Part shown: in pieces, positions 21,701-32,155 of the stretch
How positions within the stretch are numbered: the first letter of the stretch is position 1
How the letters are laid out: every line of letters starts with the position of its first letter
From: Plenodomus lindquistii
Lineage: Eukaryota > Ascomycota > Dothideomycetes > Pleosporales > Leptosphaeriaceae
DNA: 64,000 nucleotides
Assembly: GCA_025504975.1 (NCBI GenBank)
Contig: JANUWI010000004.1
Coordinates: 930,001 to 994,000 of the forward strand
Reading direction: 5' to 3'
The notes under the pieces: model-generated
Database searches by the model: none
What the model was told of the DNA's origin: nothing
Seen by the model: the letters and a program-made list of their open reading frames with translations, nothing else
Position numbers and translations under genes: made by a program

Positions 21701-23080
21701 TCAACATTCAATATATAACAATGGTACCGAGTGATGCTGCTTCCAAATATTCAGTCTCGAGTACGGGGGGGGAAGGGATCTTTCGAAACCGGTACCGCTA
21801 CTGCTATTTGCAATCAATTCGTGCATTGCTTCATCAGCCGCCTGGCGTCGATCAGCCTCGAACTGGGTGGCATATTCTTGCTGGATGGCTTCGTCTAACT
21901 GACTGCGTAGATTAACAAATTTCTCAGCTAAATCTAGATGTGCTTCTCCCAGAAAGAACAAATCAGAGCGTAAATTAAGAGGAGAACTTGCTAAAAGGCC
22001 ACGCCCGGACTCCAGCCATTCAATTGCAAGAAAAGAAGATCCTGAGACTTGCAAAGCAATCGCAGCGGCATCACAAGCCAGGCCAGCCGCTCTTGTAAGA
22101 AGGTGGTGTTTGTCGACATGTTGAAGAGAACGCGATACCATTTTGGGGGATCATTTCTATCGCCATCCTAGCAGCTTCAAGCGCCTCATGTTCGTCTCCA
22201 GTGGTTATCAAATTGTCGAGAGGGCGCTTCCCAGCATCCACATGGTCGATGATAGGTGATGACGTGAGCTTGAAGCCCATTTTAACCCATGCCAACGCCT
22301 CTCGTAGATCGACAGGGGACTTTGCTATTTTGAACTTCCCCAAGATCCACTGATTAGCGAATGCGTTGCGGATGGCGAATTGGGCAGATCTCAAGGCAAT
22401 GTTGTCCTTCTTCGATGGCTGATTCTAACGCTGCGTCGTCTAATGACCATTTGAAGAAGTAATAGTTGGAGAGATTGTGCAGCCTTCCTGGTTGCCCCGG
22501 ATTATTCTCGTCGGTTGCAGCGAGGGCTTGCTTCGCTACCTCGATTGCCAGGTCTATATCGGCTTCCTTTCCGGTTGCTCTGAATTCGTCGGCGTATCAA
22601 AGACCAAGACTGTTCAACCAGACTGCTCTATCTACGTGTCCATCCTTTGGCAATGTGTTCAACGCGTCGCGAACGCTCTGTATTGCCTCTTCGATGTCGT
22701 TGACCGCGCCCATTCTATGGTATCTTGTACTGAGCCGATTCGAAAGGTTGTTGAGAATCATAGCATGGTGATGGGGATTGTTGGGAGGGTTGACGAGTGC
22801 CTCTCGTGTAGCTTGTATCGCATCTTGGAGGTCTATCATAGCTCTGGCGACAAGATATCGATCACTGAGTCGTACGGTGAGCTGGCTGAGGAGAGTGGAC
22901 CGGTGCTCGTAGTCTGTTGGTGCTATATTGACCGCGTCTTTTGCTGCTTTGATAGCTTTGTGGAGGTCTTCCATTCTCCCTAGGCTGGAAAAGTAAAGGA
23001 TACGCCCAGGATGATTCTCTGGGACACTATCTATAGCCAGCTACGCCATCTGGATAGCTTCTGCCATACTGTGGAGTAGA
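21701..23080 (-). pseudogene. Broken TPR-repeat protein (TPR/CHAT-type relic)
   Basis: Minus-strand pieces at 23075-22597, 22590-22450, 22394-22140 and 22141-21701 together resemble the TPR region of large fungal TPR-CHAT proteins. These use repeated 42-residue TPR units such as DLQDAIQATREALVNPPNNP and DIEEAIQSVRDALNTLPKD. The last piece (DAAAIALQVSGSSFLAIEWL..., LDLAEKFVNLRSQLDEA) matches the linker preceding the protease-like CHAT domain. The pieces are in different frames, separated by stops. One stop near 23046 looks like CAG changed to TAG. The CHAT domain itself is missing. Full-length relatives act in NLR-like signalling. Introns could explain some breaks, but no upstream start or downstream domain is visible. 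Confidence 0.65.
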
Positions 23081-24549
23081 CCGCTGGCAGAAATCTGAGC
23101 CAGCTTTGTGACATGCGTTGTCGTAGTCAGCTGGCCGGTCTGAGGACCGTCGAGATTATGGGCCGTCGCGACGTACGGGGCCGTGCCGTTGCTGGGTGCC
23201 ACCGCGTCGCGTCGGCACTGAATCTTCTCATCTGCCCACGGCTGACGAAAGACTATTATGATGGCTTTGTTGTGTGTTGTGGCTAGACTCTGTAAGCTAT
23301 GGGGTAACGTAAAGACAGCAGTGCCTACTCACAGACCCTGTGGTATGTGAAGCGTTGTCGTGGAGTATGTTGATAGCTTGAGGGCTCACAGACTGTGTTG
23401 TACGGTGTGTGAAGCTGTGGAGTTGTTGACTATTGTCGCTACTTTGGATCGCTTCCAGCGAGACCAGGATGACGGCGCCTCACATACCTTGCCTATTGGC
23501 CGAGGGATACTACCAGGCAGCTGGAAAGACGTTGATACTGCCTGTGTCTCTGGACGGTGTACATACTTCACGTCTGCCCATAGCTGCTGAAAGACTATAA
23601 GCCTAAGCAAGTAGGGTTGGATGTTTAGTATTAATAGAGTCTGGCGCTCTCTATATATACCTAATCTGCGACCCTTATCAATTCAACAGCCTTGCCGCAG
23701 GTGGTGGCAGTTCTAGAGCGGTACCTAGCCCTCGCTGCGATAGACGCTACGAGTTGGAGTTACTTTCAGAGTGTCACCCAGACACTGCATCGACCTCATC
23801 CAATCTCTGGTACGTTGCTGGCGCGATAATTGCTTTCTATGAGGAAGTTATCCATTGCGTATTGTGGTCAAAGGATCATATCTACAAATGCGTCTGCCCG
23901 CAATGCTTGACGCAGGGACTCGCAATTATCATGATGGGAGCTCTGTTCGCATTAGGATGTCTTGTGCACTCGTCATTGGCACCTTGGAAGCACAGCCGAT
24001 GGTTGCCTTTGGCGTTGATTCTGCTTTTGTGGACGGGATCGTTGGCTGAAGCGCGGCAGCTTTACAAAACCTGGTCAGCACAGGGACTATTCTGCCCTCT
24101 TCAATCGTCGAGCCCTGTTCTTATCCAGAGGCACTAAACTTTCCTAGCAATATCCAGGTCTCGGTCGCGACTTAGGCAGATTGCGTTCTTATTAGCAGCA
24201 TGTTGCTACTTGTAATCCTTGAGTCTGGGATAATCAACGTGTTATGCATCTGCGTTTTCGATCTTTCTCCCCTCGATTTCTTCATCTACAAGGTCTGAAA
24301 GTAAAAAACGTACGCTGTTCAATCTTATGCGCAGCTTGTGAAAGACGAGTGTAAGAATCGGTAACGGGCTCATAACGTAGCGTGAAGCCAATGCATGTAC
24401 CCAACAAATAACCGCACGTCTGCGTCGATGGTCTCGTTCTTGCTAGCCTTTATTCAGGACAACCCGGACTCCATCGCGTCGAGCAACCCTCGCCACAAGA
24501 ATACCTACCCTTATCTTTCATGTTCTCGATCTGAAGCTCTATTGTGCAT
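23081..24549. other. Intergenic, mostly featureless
   Basis: No convincing gene apart from a weak ORF listed separately. A ~27-bp motif (CTGCCCAYRGCTG then GAAAGACTAT) occurs at 23232 and 23574, a possible old duplication. Confidence 0.4.
23754..24137 (+). CDS. Weak hypothetical membrane ORF
   Basis: 127 codons beginning with ATG. The translation has two hydrophobic stretches (about residues 57-77 and 82-100) and a CxxC near residue 48, and would be a small two-helix membrane protein. I recognise no family, and codon use offers no strong support. It lies between a pseudogene and a zinc-finger gene and may be chance. Confidence 0.2.
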   Translation: MELLSECHPDTASTSSNLWYVAGAIIAFYEEVIHCVLWSKDHIYKCVCPQCLTQGLAIIMMGALFALGCLVHSSLAPWKHSRWLPLALILLLWTGSLAEARQLYKTWSAQGLFCPLQSSSPVLIQRH

Positions 24550-25540
24550 TCACGCGAAGCTAATCAGCTTCTGTCCTCCTGAGACAAAGTCATGGACATG
24601 CTGTTGAACCTTTTCGAATCGCACGAAGTTGCAGCTCCCACTTTCGAGGTGGTTGAAAAGTGATGCCAGCCGTGGGAACTGGCCGTTGCAGTTTCTGTTT
24701 GGGCAGCGATAAAGCTTTTCGCTATGGGCTGGCGAGTTCAGATGTTGATTTAGTGCTTGAAGCGTGCCATATTTTCGGTGACACAGGTAGCATTCAAAGT
24801 TGAAGCCGTTCCAAGTCGCATTTGTGGCGATAGTCTGAGTGTCGAAGTCATTGTAGGTAAGCAGCTTGTTTGTCACAAGGCCACCGGGATCTCGCTGACT
24901 GATCGCCTGAAATATTGTGCGGTAATTGACACCCTTTGCTTGTGGGCACGACCCAGTCTCAAGATGATGCGAAAGGCCAGTGGCTGAGGTTAAACGCACT
25001 TTGCAGAAGGGGCACGCAGCATTTCTGCCTCGGTGAATGCTCGAATTGAGGTGCTTTTGAGAGTCAGCAATGGCCTTGTTTGATTGAAGAAAAGAGTGGC
25101 AATTGCCAACGTGTATGTGGATCACGTACCATCTTCAAATCGTTTTCGCTCTGGAACGATCTGCTACAGCTGTCGCAGTAGTACTTCTTATGATGATCGA
25201 CAGCATCCATATGCTGATCTGCGGACCTTTGCGTATTGAATCTCCGATCACACGTGTCGCATTCAATTGGAGGTTCCCAGTGTTCGGTGTCGTCCATATG
25301 CTGGTCTGCTGATCGTTGAGTAAAGAACACCCGATTGCAGGTATCACACTCAAACTGTGCTTTCCAATGATCGGTGTCGTTCATGTGTTGATTGGCTCTT
25401 TGTTGAGTGTAGAACTCGCGATCACATGTATCACACTCATAACGTGGACCCCAGTGATCGAGTGCGTTCATGTGTTGTATGGCCGCTTGCTGACTGCCAA
25501 ACTCACGATCGCATGTCTCGCACTCATTGTCATAGTACAT
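24550..25540 (-). CDS. Multi-C2H2 zinc-finger protein
   Basis: Two exons (25540-25130 and 25053-24550) give 304 residues. The 76-bp intron 25054-25129 (GTACGT...CTGAC...AAAAG) falls inside the fifth finger and restores its C-2-C-12-H-5-H pattern exactly. Four near-identical fingers (for example CDTCDREFYTQQRANQHMND) open the protein at 29-30-residue spacing, followed by four more diverged C2H2 or C2HC units. The H-x5-H spacing is that of U1/JAZ-type fingers, often binding double-stranded RNA or DNA. No other domain is present, so nucleic-acid binding is the only supportable role. The tandem similarity of the first four fingers suggests recent internal duplication. Confidence 0.8.
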
Positions 25541-26711
25541 CTCTGATGTACTTCTCGCACTCCGGCCTGGAAAGGTAGGAGTTCCGTGGGACGGGCAAGA
25601 AATGCAGCGACGCAGGCGAGTTGGAGCATCTCTGGGAATTTAAGGGTGCTCGGCTGGGCCCGTGGAGCCGGGCACCGGCCCAAGTGCGATGCGCCAAATT
25701 CCCGGCTTATCGTGTTCACGGCAGGCGGGGTCGCAGGCGCTCGGTGCGTCGAGATACTGGGATCAAACGCTTCTGTTTCCTTTGGTGTGCCTACGTCAAT
25801 TCCACCACCACCATCTCTCCGAACCGTCGTAAAGGATAAAGTGTCAAAATACCTGACCTAGATATCTTTTAGTACTTCTACGTTGGAATTTCACATTCCT
25901 GTGACTCTGTTGCTTGCAGATGTGTCAAGTTGACGTCGGATCCGGGTATCACGCCGCATCGAGGGGTACCGGTACCTAGCCCAGATTAGTACATCGAATC
26001 AATAGGTCGCGCGCAGTCCTCCCTTCAGGAAGTCAAGTCATACATCTTATTAGTACGCGCTTGAGGTAACCTGCGATCTCAATTCTATTGGAACGAACAA
26101 CGTAGTATCACTTCAGCAGTGCTGAACTGGGCCTAGACGGGCCACATGATTTCGACACCCGTTTCCAAAGCATCAGCGTTCAGTAATCTGTGCAGATCGC
26201 ACACCCTTGCCACATATGGGCCCTGACGTGGCGCACTGGATGCCTAAGAGCTCGTACGACTTCATATATCTTTTACACTGTACTGTACTACTAGCAGCTA
26301 TCAGTACATTGCACCGCATGACTTGTGATTCCAAACAAGGAGGGTCATGCGACCTGATGTCTGGTTACGCATCATGTGAGACTTGGGATAGACACAATGA
26401 ACCCTTAAGTATCTGCACTTGACCTTCCCATAAAGGTGTTCCGACAGCCATTACTGTACTTAGACTTGATCTGGACGTGATTTTTCCGTTGACACTCGGC
26501 GTCTCTCATCCTGTATGTAACGTCCATTACTGTCTAGATCTTTCACAGGCGCTTAACTCGCTTACCATAACCACTGCTGTTCTCCTCAACGAGGCCAGAT
26601 TCTTTCTTTCTCATCTCAATAGGTCTATGCCTTTACATAATTGCAAATAGTTAACGGCTTTCAGCTTGTACCAAGCCCGCTCCTAGTGTTAGCAGTCTCA
26701 GCGAGTAGACT
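25541..26711. other. Intergenic, nothing recognised
   Basis: No open frame with protein-like composition and no RNA gene seen. It should contain promoters for the zinc-finger gene (minus) and the small gene at 26712 (plus). Confidence 0.5.
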
Positions 26712-27074
26712 ATGTCTTCCGCTCGGGGTCAACGACTCAAAGCAAATTGCAAGATCATTTGGGGTGACGATTGCGAGTACGACCTGGATCTGGAAACTGA
26801 CGACTATATCGACTACGCTTGCATTGTGAAGAAGGACTTCGGATTGTCGTTGGGTCCACCGTTGACGATGACCTGTCTCTGTCCTTCGGAGGAAGCAGCC
26901 TGGGCAGAACTAGACAGAATGTTGGGACTATGGGCGCAGCAAGTTCAACGAGGAACGCCAATGACCAAAAATGAGACTTTGGACATTTTTGGTGGACGAC
27001 GAGGCCAGTACAAGCAGCTTCTGAGGAGCTTTATAGACGAGTTGGAGAAGAGAGCAGGAAATATCGCAGAATGA
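26712..27074 (+). CDS. Small uncharacterised protein
   Basis: An intronless 120-residue ORF with balanced, soluble-protein composition. An acidic N-terminal half (DDCEYDLDLETDDYIDY) precedes a hydrophobic segment with TCLCPSEEAAWAELDRML, then a helical, charged C-terminus. The layout resembles short hypothetical proteins common in Dothideomycetes, but I cannot name a domain. No signal peptide or membrane helix. Codon use and lack of low complexity favour a real gene. Confidence 0.55.
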   Translation: MSSARGQRLKANCKIIWGDDCEYDLDLETDDYIDYACIVKKDFGLSLGPPLTMTCLCPSEEAAWAELDRMLGLWAQQVQRGTPMTKNETLDIFGGRRGQYKQLLRSFIDELEKRAGNIAE

Positions 27075-27973
27075 AAGACTTGTTTGTACAGCCTCTCAAG
27101 GTCATCAGTTTTTCCTTCGACTGATCGCAGGCAGTGAAACACGCAGCGGGACGATAGAACACCCAATAAAATAATACATCAATGCATTTTGGCTCGAAAA
27201 ATTAACTCGTTCATCCAGATGGAGTCAAATTGCATCGTCCAATCGTCATGCAAAGAATACAAGTCACAGACAGACTTTGCAAGATCAAGAAATCTGATAT
27301 GACATTTGACGGCGTCTAAGTTGAAAGCAGAGTGGCAGTAGCAGCATAGCTAGGATAGATTGGCAACACCTTGGACAGCTTGGACATATCCCACAAAGTC
27401 TATAGAGACATGCTGTCTACAGAGACCCTAGATCACACAGTAGGGTTCGCTGCGTTGAGTGTTCTGTTCAGGACTCGTGTGACCTGCGAGGGGAAAACAC
27501 TATGATAAATGTAGTACATCTATCACGTCCGCTAAACTCTCTCCACACAACAGTCACGGATGTAACTATTTACATCACCTCTATCCACTCACACTGTTGC
27601 TGCATATGCACTGAGCTTGGTTACAGGCCAGCAATGTCCGCTATCTTTGCTGGCGTTACGACCGCTCTGATGCGCTGTCAGCTTGTGCAACGCCGATGAC
27701 CCACGTAAGTGGCTTCTCGAGCGAATCGGCACGATCCTGGATCCGTCACTATCAGTAGTTTGTGCGTTATCGAATGAACTCGCTCGCCGTTGGGCGGGGC
27801 AGCGGTGGTCAGCCCACATGTGACCTTGTTGCGCAAGGATGCTCTCAACAACATTCCGAATTCGTCCCTGGAATCCATGAATTCACACCTCTGTCTTTAT
27901 GACATTATATCCTAGTATATACCAATTGCGCTATTCGACGTGTTTTCGCCAGCTACCCAACGTTTGGACAACG
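27075..27973. other. Intergenic, nothing recognised
   Basis: Only short ORFs on both strands. The in-frame ATG at 27899 could extend the next gene by 25 codons. Confidence 0.5.
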
Positions 27974-29273
27974 ATGCTTATTCCACCAAACGACGATTAC
28001 ATCACACGATTACGAAAGCTGGTGGAGCCACCAGGGACACTCGCAGAAAATGGCTACACAATGCAGCCGCTGACTGAAGACGAACTATCGTTGAAAAGGC
28101 GGTGTCTGGGATGTAAGAAGAGTAGGATACGGTACTCAGGATAGAGCTGTGGAACTGGACTGACTGACTCCAGCCATGCATCAGTTGCGCATCAAGCGGC
28201 CTCCAAAGAATGGTATTTCACCGCAGTTAGATAAGACGGGGCATGTTTCCAGCGATACTTCTTCGCACATGGTCATCCAGAAGGATTTGAACGTTACGGC
28301 TGGCGAGCAGACCGCAACAAAATCAGAGGGTCCCGAGCCACCGAAGTTTCGTTGTAGATACCATGCCGGACGGCTTGATCGAAAGGTCAGTATTGACCAT
28401 TCCGTCTCAAGATAAGTGCAAAATTGCTGAAATTCTATCGAGGTCTGGACATGTTGCAGTCGCAACGCATCGGCTGAGCCGTGTGGTGGAGCTGACATGC
28501 ACATTCCCCAGAACATATCCATGGATGCTCTGACCAATAACTATCAATTCCACTGTACGCCACCTGTAGGTAATACGCCAAGAGACCATAGGATTGCGGT
28601 TGCTCTTGACTGCGAGATGGGCATAGCTGTCTCCGGAGATTCAGAGCCGATCCGCGTAACCTTGATTGATTACTTCTCTGGGGAGACACTCGTGGACAAG
28701 ATCATTGTTCCAGATGTGCGCATGCAGCACCTCAATACCAAGTATTCTGGGGTGTCCTGGGATGATATGAACAGAGCCAGTAGGCAACGGACCTGCTTAA
28801 GAGGAAACGCAGGCACACGCAAAGCGTTATGGAGATATATTGGACTGAAGACGATAGTTGTTGGGCATGGTGCCAATAACGACCTACGTGCGTTGAGGTG
28901 GATGCATAAATCTGTCGTGGATTCATTGATCATCGAATCGGCTCGTGCAAAACGAGCAGAATTGAGAACGGCCGCGGGGAAAGAGAGCGTTGACGAAAGA
29001 ATCGCCAATCCGAGAAGCGACAAGGGAGGCATACGACCCGCTTCAGTCTCGACAAACGCAACTGGAATTGCAGAGACGTCGGTAGCAAATGCGCTCAAAG
29101 TGACCGCAGTGCGTAAGCCCGGACAACTATCGCTCAAGACGCTAGCAAAACTTCGCCTTTGCAGAGAAATTCAAACAGGCGGGAAGAAAGGCCATGACAG
29201 TCTTGAGGATGCACTCGCTGCTCGGGACCTGGTCCATTGGAGCATCATGAATCCTGACGAAGTCGGCCATTAG
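27974..29273 (+). CDS. REX-family DEDDh RNA exonuclease
   Basis: Three exons (27974-28121, 28174-28385, 28443-29273) give 396 residues. The family removes 3' nucleotides from RNA (rRNA, snRNA, tRNA maturation), usually in the nucleus. The exonuclease fold is in the C-terminal two thirds: Exo I VALDCEMG, Exo II VGHGANNDLRALRW, Exo III GHDSLEDALAARD, with the His four residues before the last Asp, as in DEDDh enzymes. Before it lies a zinc-binding module: CLGC, then FRCRYHAG, then WTCC spanning intron 2 (28386-28442) and PCGGADMH. Intron 1 (28122-28173) has an alternative donor 10 bp upstream that would lose the second Cys, so the later donor was chosen. An upstream in-frame ATG exists at 27899. 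An insertion between Exo II and III makes it longer than minimal REX4 proteins. Convergent with the next gene. Confidence 0.85.
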
Positions 29274-29578
29274 GGAATCTATTTTCCACAAACACGGCAA
29301 CAACAAATGCTACCAGACACATTTTTTATCTGTAGTATCTGGAACACGTTTTGAACATGGCCTATATCTGATTAATGCGTTCCCTCGAATTAGTGTATCA
29401 AAGGCACTCTAGTAGGCTTATAATTTTAGAGAGTAAATGAAATCTTAGGACCATATCTAGTTAGGCATTAGCTTTATCTGTAGCTGGCCCCTACTCTCAG
29501 GGTCCGCTCCTAACATATTCGTAGCGTCTTATCACCCTGAGTAAGTCGCCCAAAGAGTACGATGTTACAAGTTCACAA
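29274..29578. other. Convergent intergenic space
   Basis: AT-richer 305 bp between the 3' ends of two convergent genes; expected 3' UTRs. No other feature. Confidence 0.6.
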
Positions 29579-31414
29579 TTAGTACCAGTCCTGGTTTCTG
29601 CGAGCCCTGGCTTCCTCAGAGCTCGCATACATTCCTCGCTTGGACGTCTTGACGCCTAATCTGCATAAACCGGTTAAGTGCTGTGCGCCTGCTAGAACAC
29701 CATCAATGACTCGTACATCGGTACCGACTGCTCGCTCAACGGCAGCCTTCGTGTTCGTCATGCCAGCACAGCCCAAGGTGAGTACGTCCGCACCGCCAGC
29801 GACCAACTCTTTCCCGACTTCGCACATAATGTCAAGCACTTCGCCTTCGGGTCGTGACTCAAGTTCCAAGACACCGAGCCCGCAGCTCTTCACACCAGCG
29901 CAGAAGCCTGATAGTCCATAATGCCGGACAGAGTCTTCAAGCGTATATCGAGCGCGATGGGATGTTGCTATGATACCGAAACGTCCACCAAGAGTGCGAG
30001 CGGCATACAAAGATGCTTCCATGATACCGACGACTGGCTGCGAGAGCTCTTCCCTGAGCATCTTGACAAGAGCGTGGTCGCTGTAACAAGCGACGAGGAA
30101 CGCGTCGTAGTGATGCGCAATTGGGATGATGGCACGCGCCGCAGCTGCAGACGACATGATGTTGTCGAAGCTACCTTCTATGGCTGAAGGTGCCGGTTTG
30201 GGTGCGGTAAAAGCATGAACTGTAACATCGGGTGGCAAAGATGGCGCGAGCATATCAAGGCAAGCCTTGGTCATGGATTCAGTAGTATTTGGATTGCATA
30301 GGAGTATGTTGATTTGTTTTCTCGATGGCGCGCTGGACACAGAGGCCCGTGGTCTCTCAGACGCGTTGTCCGTTGTGTCCGTTGTGCCATGGTCTTGAGA
30401 CGCCGTCGTGGAAAGTCGGGGAGGTTCCACTACGCCCGCTTGCGACGTCAGAATATCGTAGTGTTCGATCCTCCGGTGCCTGGCAAAATCGAATGTTCTC
30501 GTCTTCCCTGGCGAGCATCTGTCAAGATTGCAATCCGCAACAATAACCTCGTCAGCTTCCGTCTTACTTTCCACGATAATCTTCCCATCAGGACCGATGA
30601 TCGTGGAGCCACCTACCAAGTCATATTTGCCATCGTCAAGTCCACAACGCGCGGCGCTTACGGAGAAGCATGAGTTGGTGTAAGAGTGTGCCTGCATGAC
30701 CAATTTGTGGTGGAAAATGGCTTCCTCGCGTGCTTCTGCTGGCGTTTGTTCTGCTGACGTTCCCCACATCTGCGGCGCGAATCCTGGAGTATTGAATCCA
30801 GTGAACACGACCTCTACCCCTTGAAGTCCAAGACATCGCCATGCTTCGGCCCAGCGTCTATCATTACATATCATCATACCAAAGATTGGCTCGCCACGTT
30901 CCTGGGCATTGTCGCATAGATCTGGGACGCGGAAAGCCTTGAAGCCCAGGTTCCCGGGTTTGAAGTATCGCTTTTCCAGCTGATTGACAGCATCTGGCTC
31001 TGGAAATGGTTCAACGTCGCCTGGCAGATGGACTTTGCGATATTTTGAAAGAATGGAGCCCGATTTGGCGTGGTAGTACACGCACGCATTGTAGTGGTCT
31101 CCTTCGTCGGTGGATTCAGCAAACCCAATACTGATGTCAATGCCTAGCTCTTTTGCTTTGTCGAAAATTGCCCTTGTCTTTTCTGATGTCGTGACATCGC
31201 CGCGCTCAAAGAAGGTTTCGAGGTCCGCTTCGTCTTCGATGAGATAACGTGGGAAGAACGTAGTGAAGGTACACTCCGGAAAGAGTACGACTTGAGCACC
31301 AAGCGATGCGGCCTCTGTCAATAACGCGATGAGACGATCAATTGTCTTGCGTCGGTCGTCAGTACGGTGAACCGCCCCAACTTGCGCAGCAGCAATGCGA
31401 ATGGTGCGAGTCAT
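29579..31414 (-). CDS. N-carbamoyl-D-amino-acid hydrolase fused to hydantoin-racemase-like domain
   Basis: A single intronless ORF gives 611 residues from the ATG at 31414. An in-frame ATG at 31570 would add 52 residues without family resemblance. The N-terminal half (~1-350) is a nitrilase-superfamily D-carbamoylase, which cleaves N-carbamoyl-D-amino acids to D-amino acid, CO2 and ammonia. The triad is Glu47 (LFPECTF), Lys127 (YRKVHLPG) and Cys183 (MMICNDRRWAEAW); Glu and Lys have the same numbers as in the bacterial enzyme. A ~40-residue Ser/Thr-rich linker follows. The C-terminal part (~395-611) begins NILLCNPNTTESMT and is an Asp/Glu-hydantoin racemase fold with two cysteines, VACYSDHAL and TLGCAGM. 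Both halves act in hydantoin degradation, so the protein may channel or couple the steps. No hydantoinase gene is nearby. Cytosolic, no signal peptide. The similarity to bacterial enzymes suggests transfer. Confidence 0.9.
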   Translation of the reverse strand: MTRTIRIAAAQVGAVHRTDDRRKTIDRLIALLTEAASLGAQVVLFPECTFTTFFPRYLIEDEADLETFFERGDVTTSEKTRAIFDKAKELGIDISIGFAESTDEGDHYNACVYYHAKSGSILSKYRKVHLPGDVEPFPEPDAVNQLEKRYFKPGNLGFKAFRVPDLCDNAQERGEPIFGMMICNDRRWAEAWRCLGLQGVEVVFTGFNTPGFAPQMWGTSAEQTPAEAREEAIFHHKLVMQAHSYTNSCFSVSAARCGLDDGKYDLVGGSTIIGPDGKIIVESKTEADEVIVADCNLDRCSPGKTRTFDFARHRRIEHYDILTSQAGVVEPPRLSTTASQDHGTTDTTDNASERPRASVSSAPSRKQINILLCNPNTTESMTKACLDMLAPSLPPDVTVHAFTAPKPAPSAIEGSFDNIMSSAAAARAIIPIAHHYDAFLVACYSDHALVKMLREELSQPVVGIMEASLYAARTLGGRFGIIATSHRARYTLEDSVRHYGLSGFCAGVKSCGLGVLELESRPEGEVLDIMCEVGKELVAGGADVLTLGCAGMTNTKAAVERAVGTDVRVIDGVLAGAQHLTGLCRLGVKTSKRGMYASSEEARARRNQDWY

Positions 31415-32155
31415 ATTGGGGGTAGGAACGAAGGTAAATCGTGAACTATATGAACCTGTTCGCAGGGGAAAGTAACATTTCCATGGACATTCTCCATCTA
31501 CCGCGCAACCCTTATCAGATGAGGGGTTGATGCTCTTGTCTTCTGCCGCATTAGGCGGCTTCTGATCCAATCAAGTGCGTCACCAAGTGGATCTTCGTGT
31601 AGAGTAGAGATGGGACTACCATACCGGTAAACAGCTTTCGAAAACATTCGGTTATTCTGCAGTGCGGCGAATTTCATGGAGACGAACGGCTCTCTACGAG
31701 AATGTGTTCTGAGGTATGGTATCTGTCGTTCAAAGAGCATGTGACGTTTGCTTGTCATCGATCACCACGGTCAATGCCATCTACTTTCTCGTGCCATCAG
31801 ACCCAACAAAACTAGTGAACACACTGCGAAGTGCGAGATACTTGTAGCGCAATGTGACAGTCGCGTCGCGTCGCGTCGGCATTGAGAGTCGCGGAGCAGC
31901 CAAGAGAATGACGCGCATCGTGCCTTGTTTCGCACTGAGGCTGTGGGCTGGGCGACCGCAGTTGTGCCGTCCCGCCATCTCGACCACAGAAATCTCGTCT
32001 TCAAGTCTCCAACCTCCAAACCATCGCGTAGACGACAATTGTCGCGCAACCCGTCTCTAGAGCAATTGCCTGGGGTATTCTTGCAGCTTCCAAGCAAAAG
32101 CCAATCAACGGCATTCTCGGTCCCGGTCTCCAGGGCCCCCCACCTAGGAGCCACG
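31415..32155. other. Divergent promoter region
   Basis: 741 bp between the divergent carbamoylase fusion and cation exchanger. The exchanger frame stays open upstream to 31925 but the first good ATG is 32156. No binding site was assigned. Confidence 0.5.

Noticed and set aside
29579..31570. Start at the upstream ATG 31570 for the carbamoylase fusion
   Set aside because: The extra 52 residues have no family match, and starting at 31414 puts Glu47 and Lys127 at the same numbers as in bacterial D-carbamoylases.
31925..32155. N-terminal extension of the cation exchanger
   Set aside because: Open frame but no ATG with family similarity; begins with a non-ATG codon context and reads like leader sequence.
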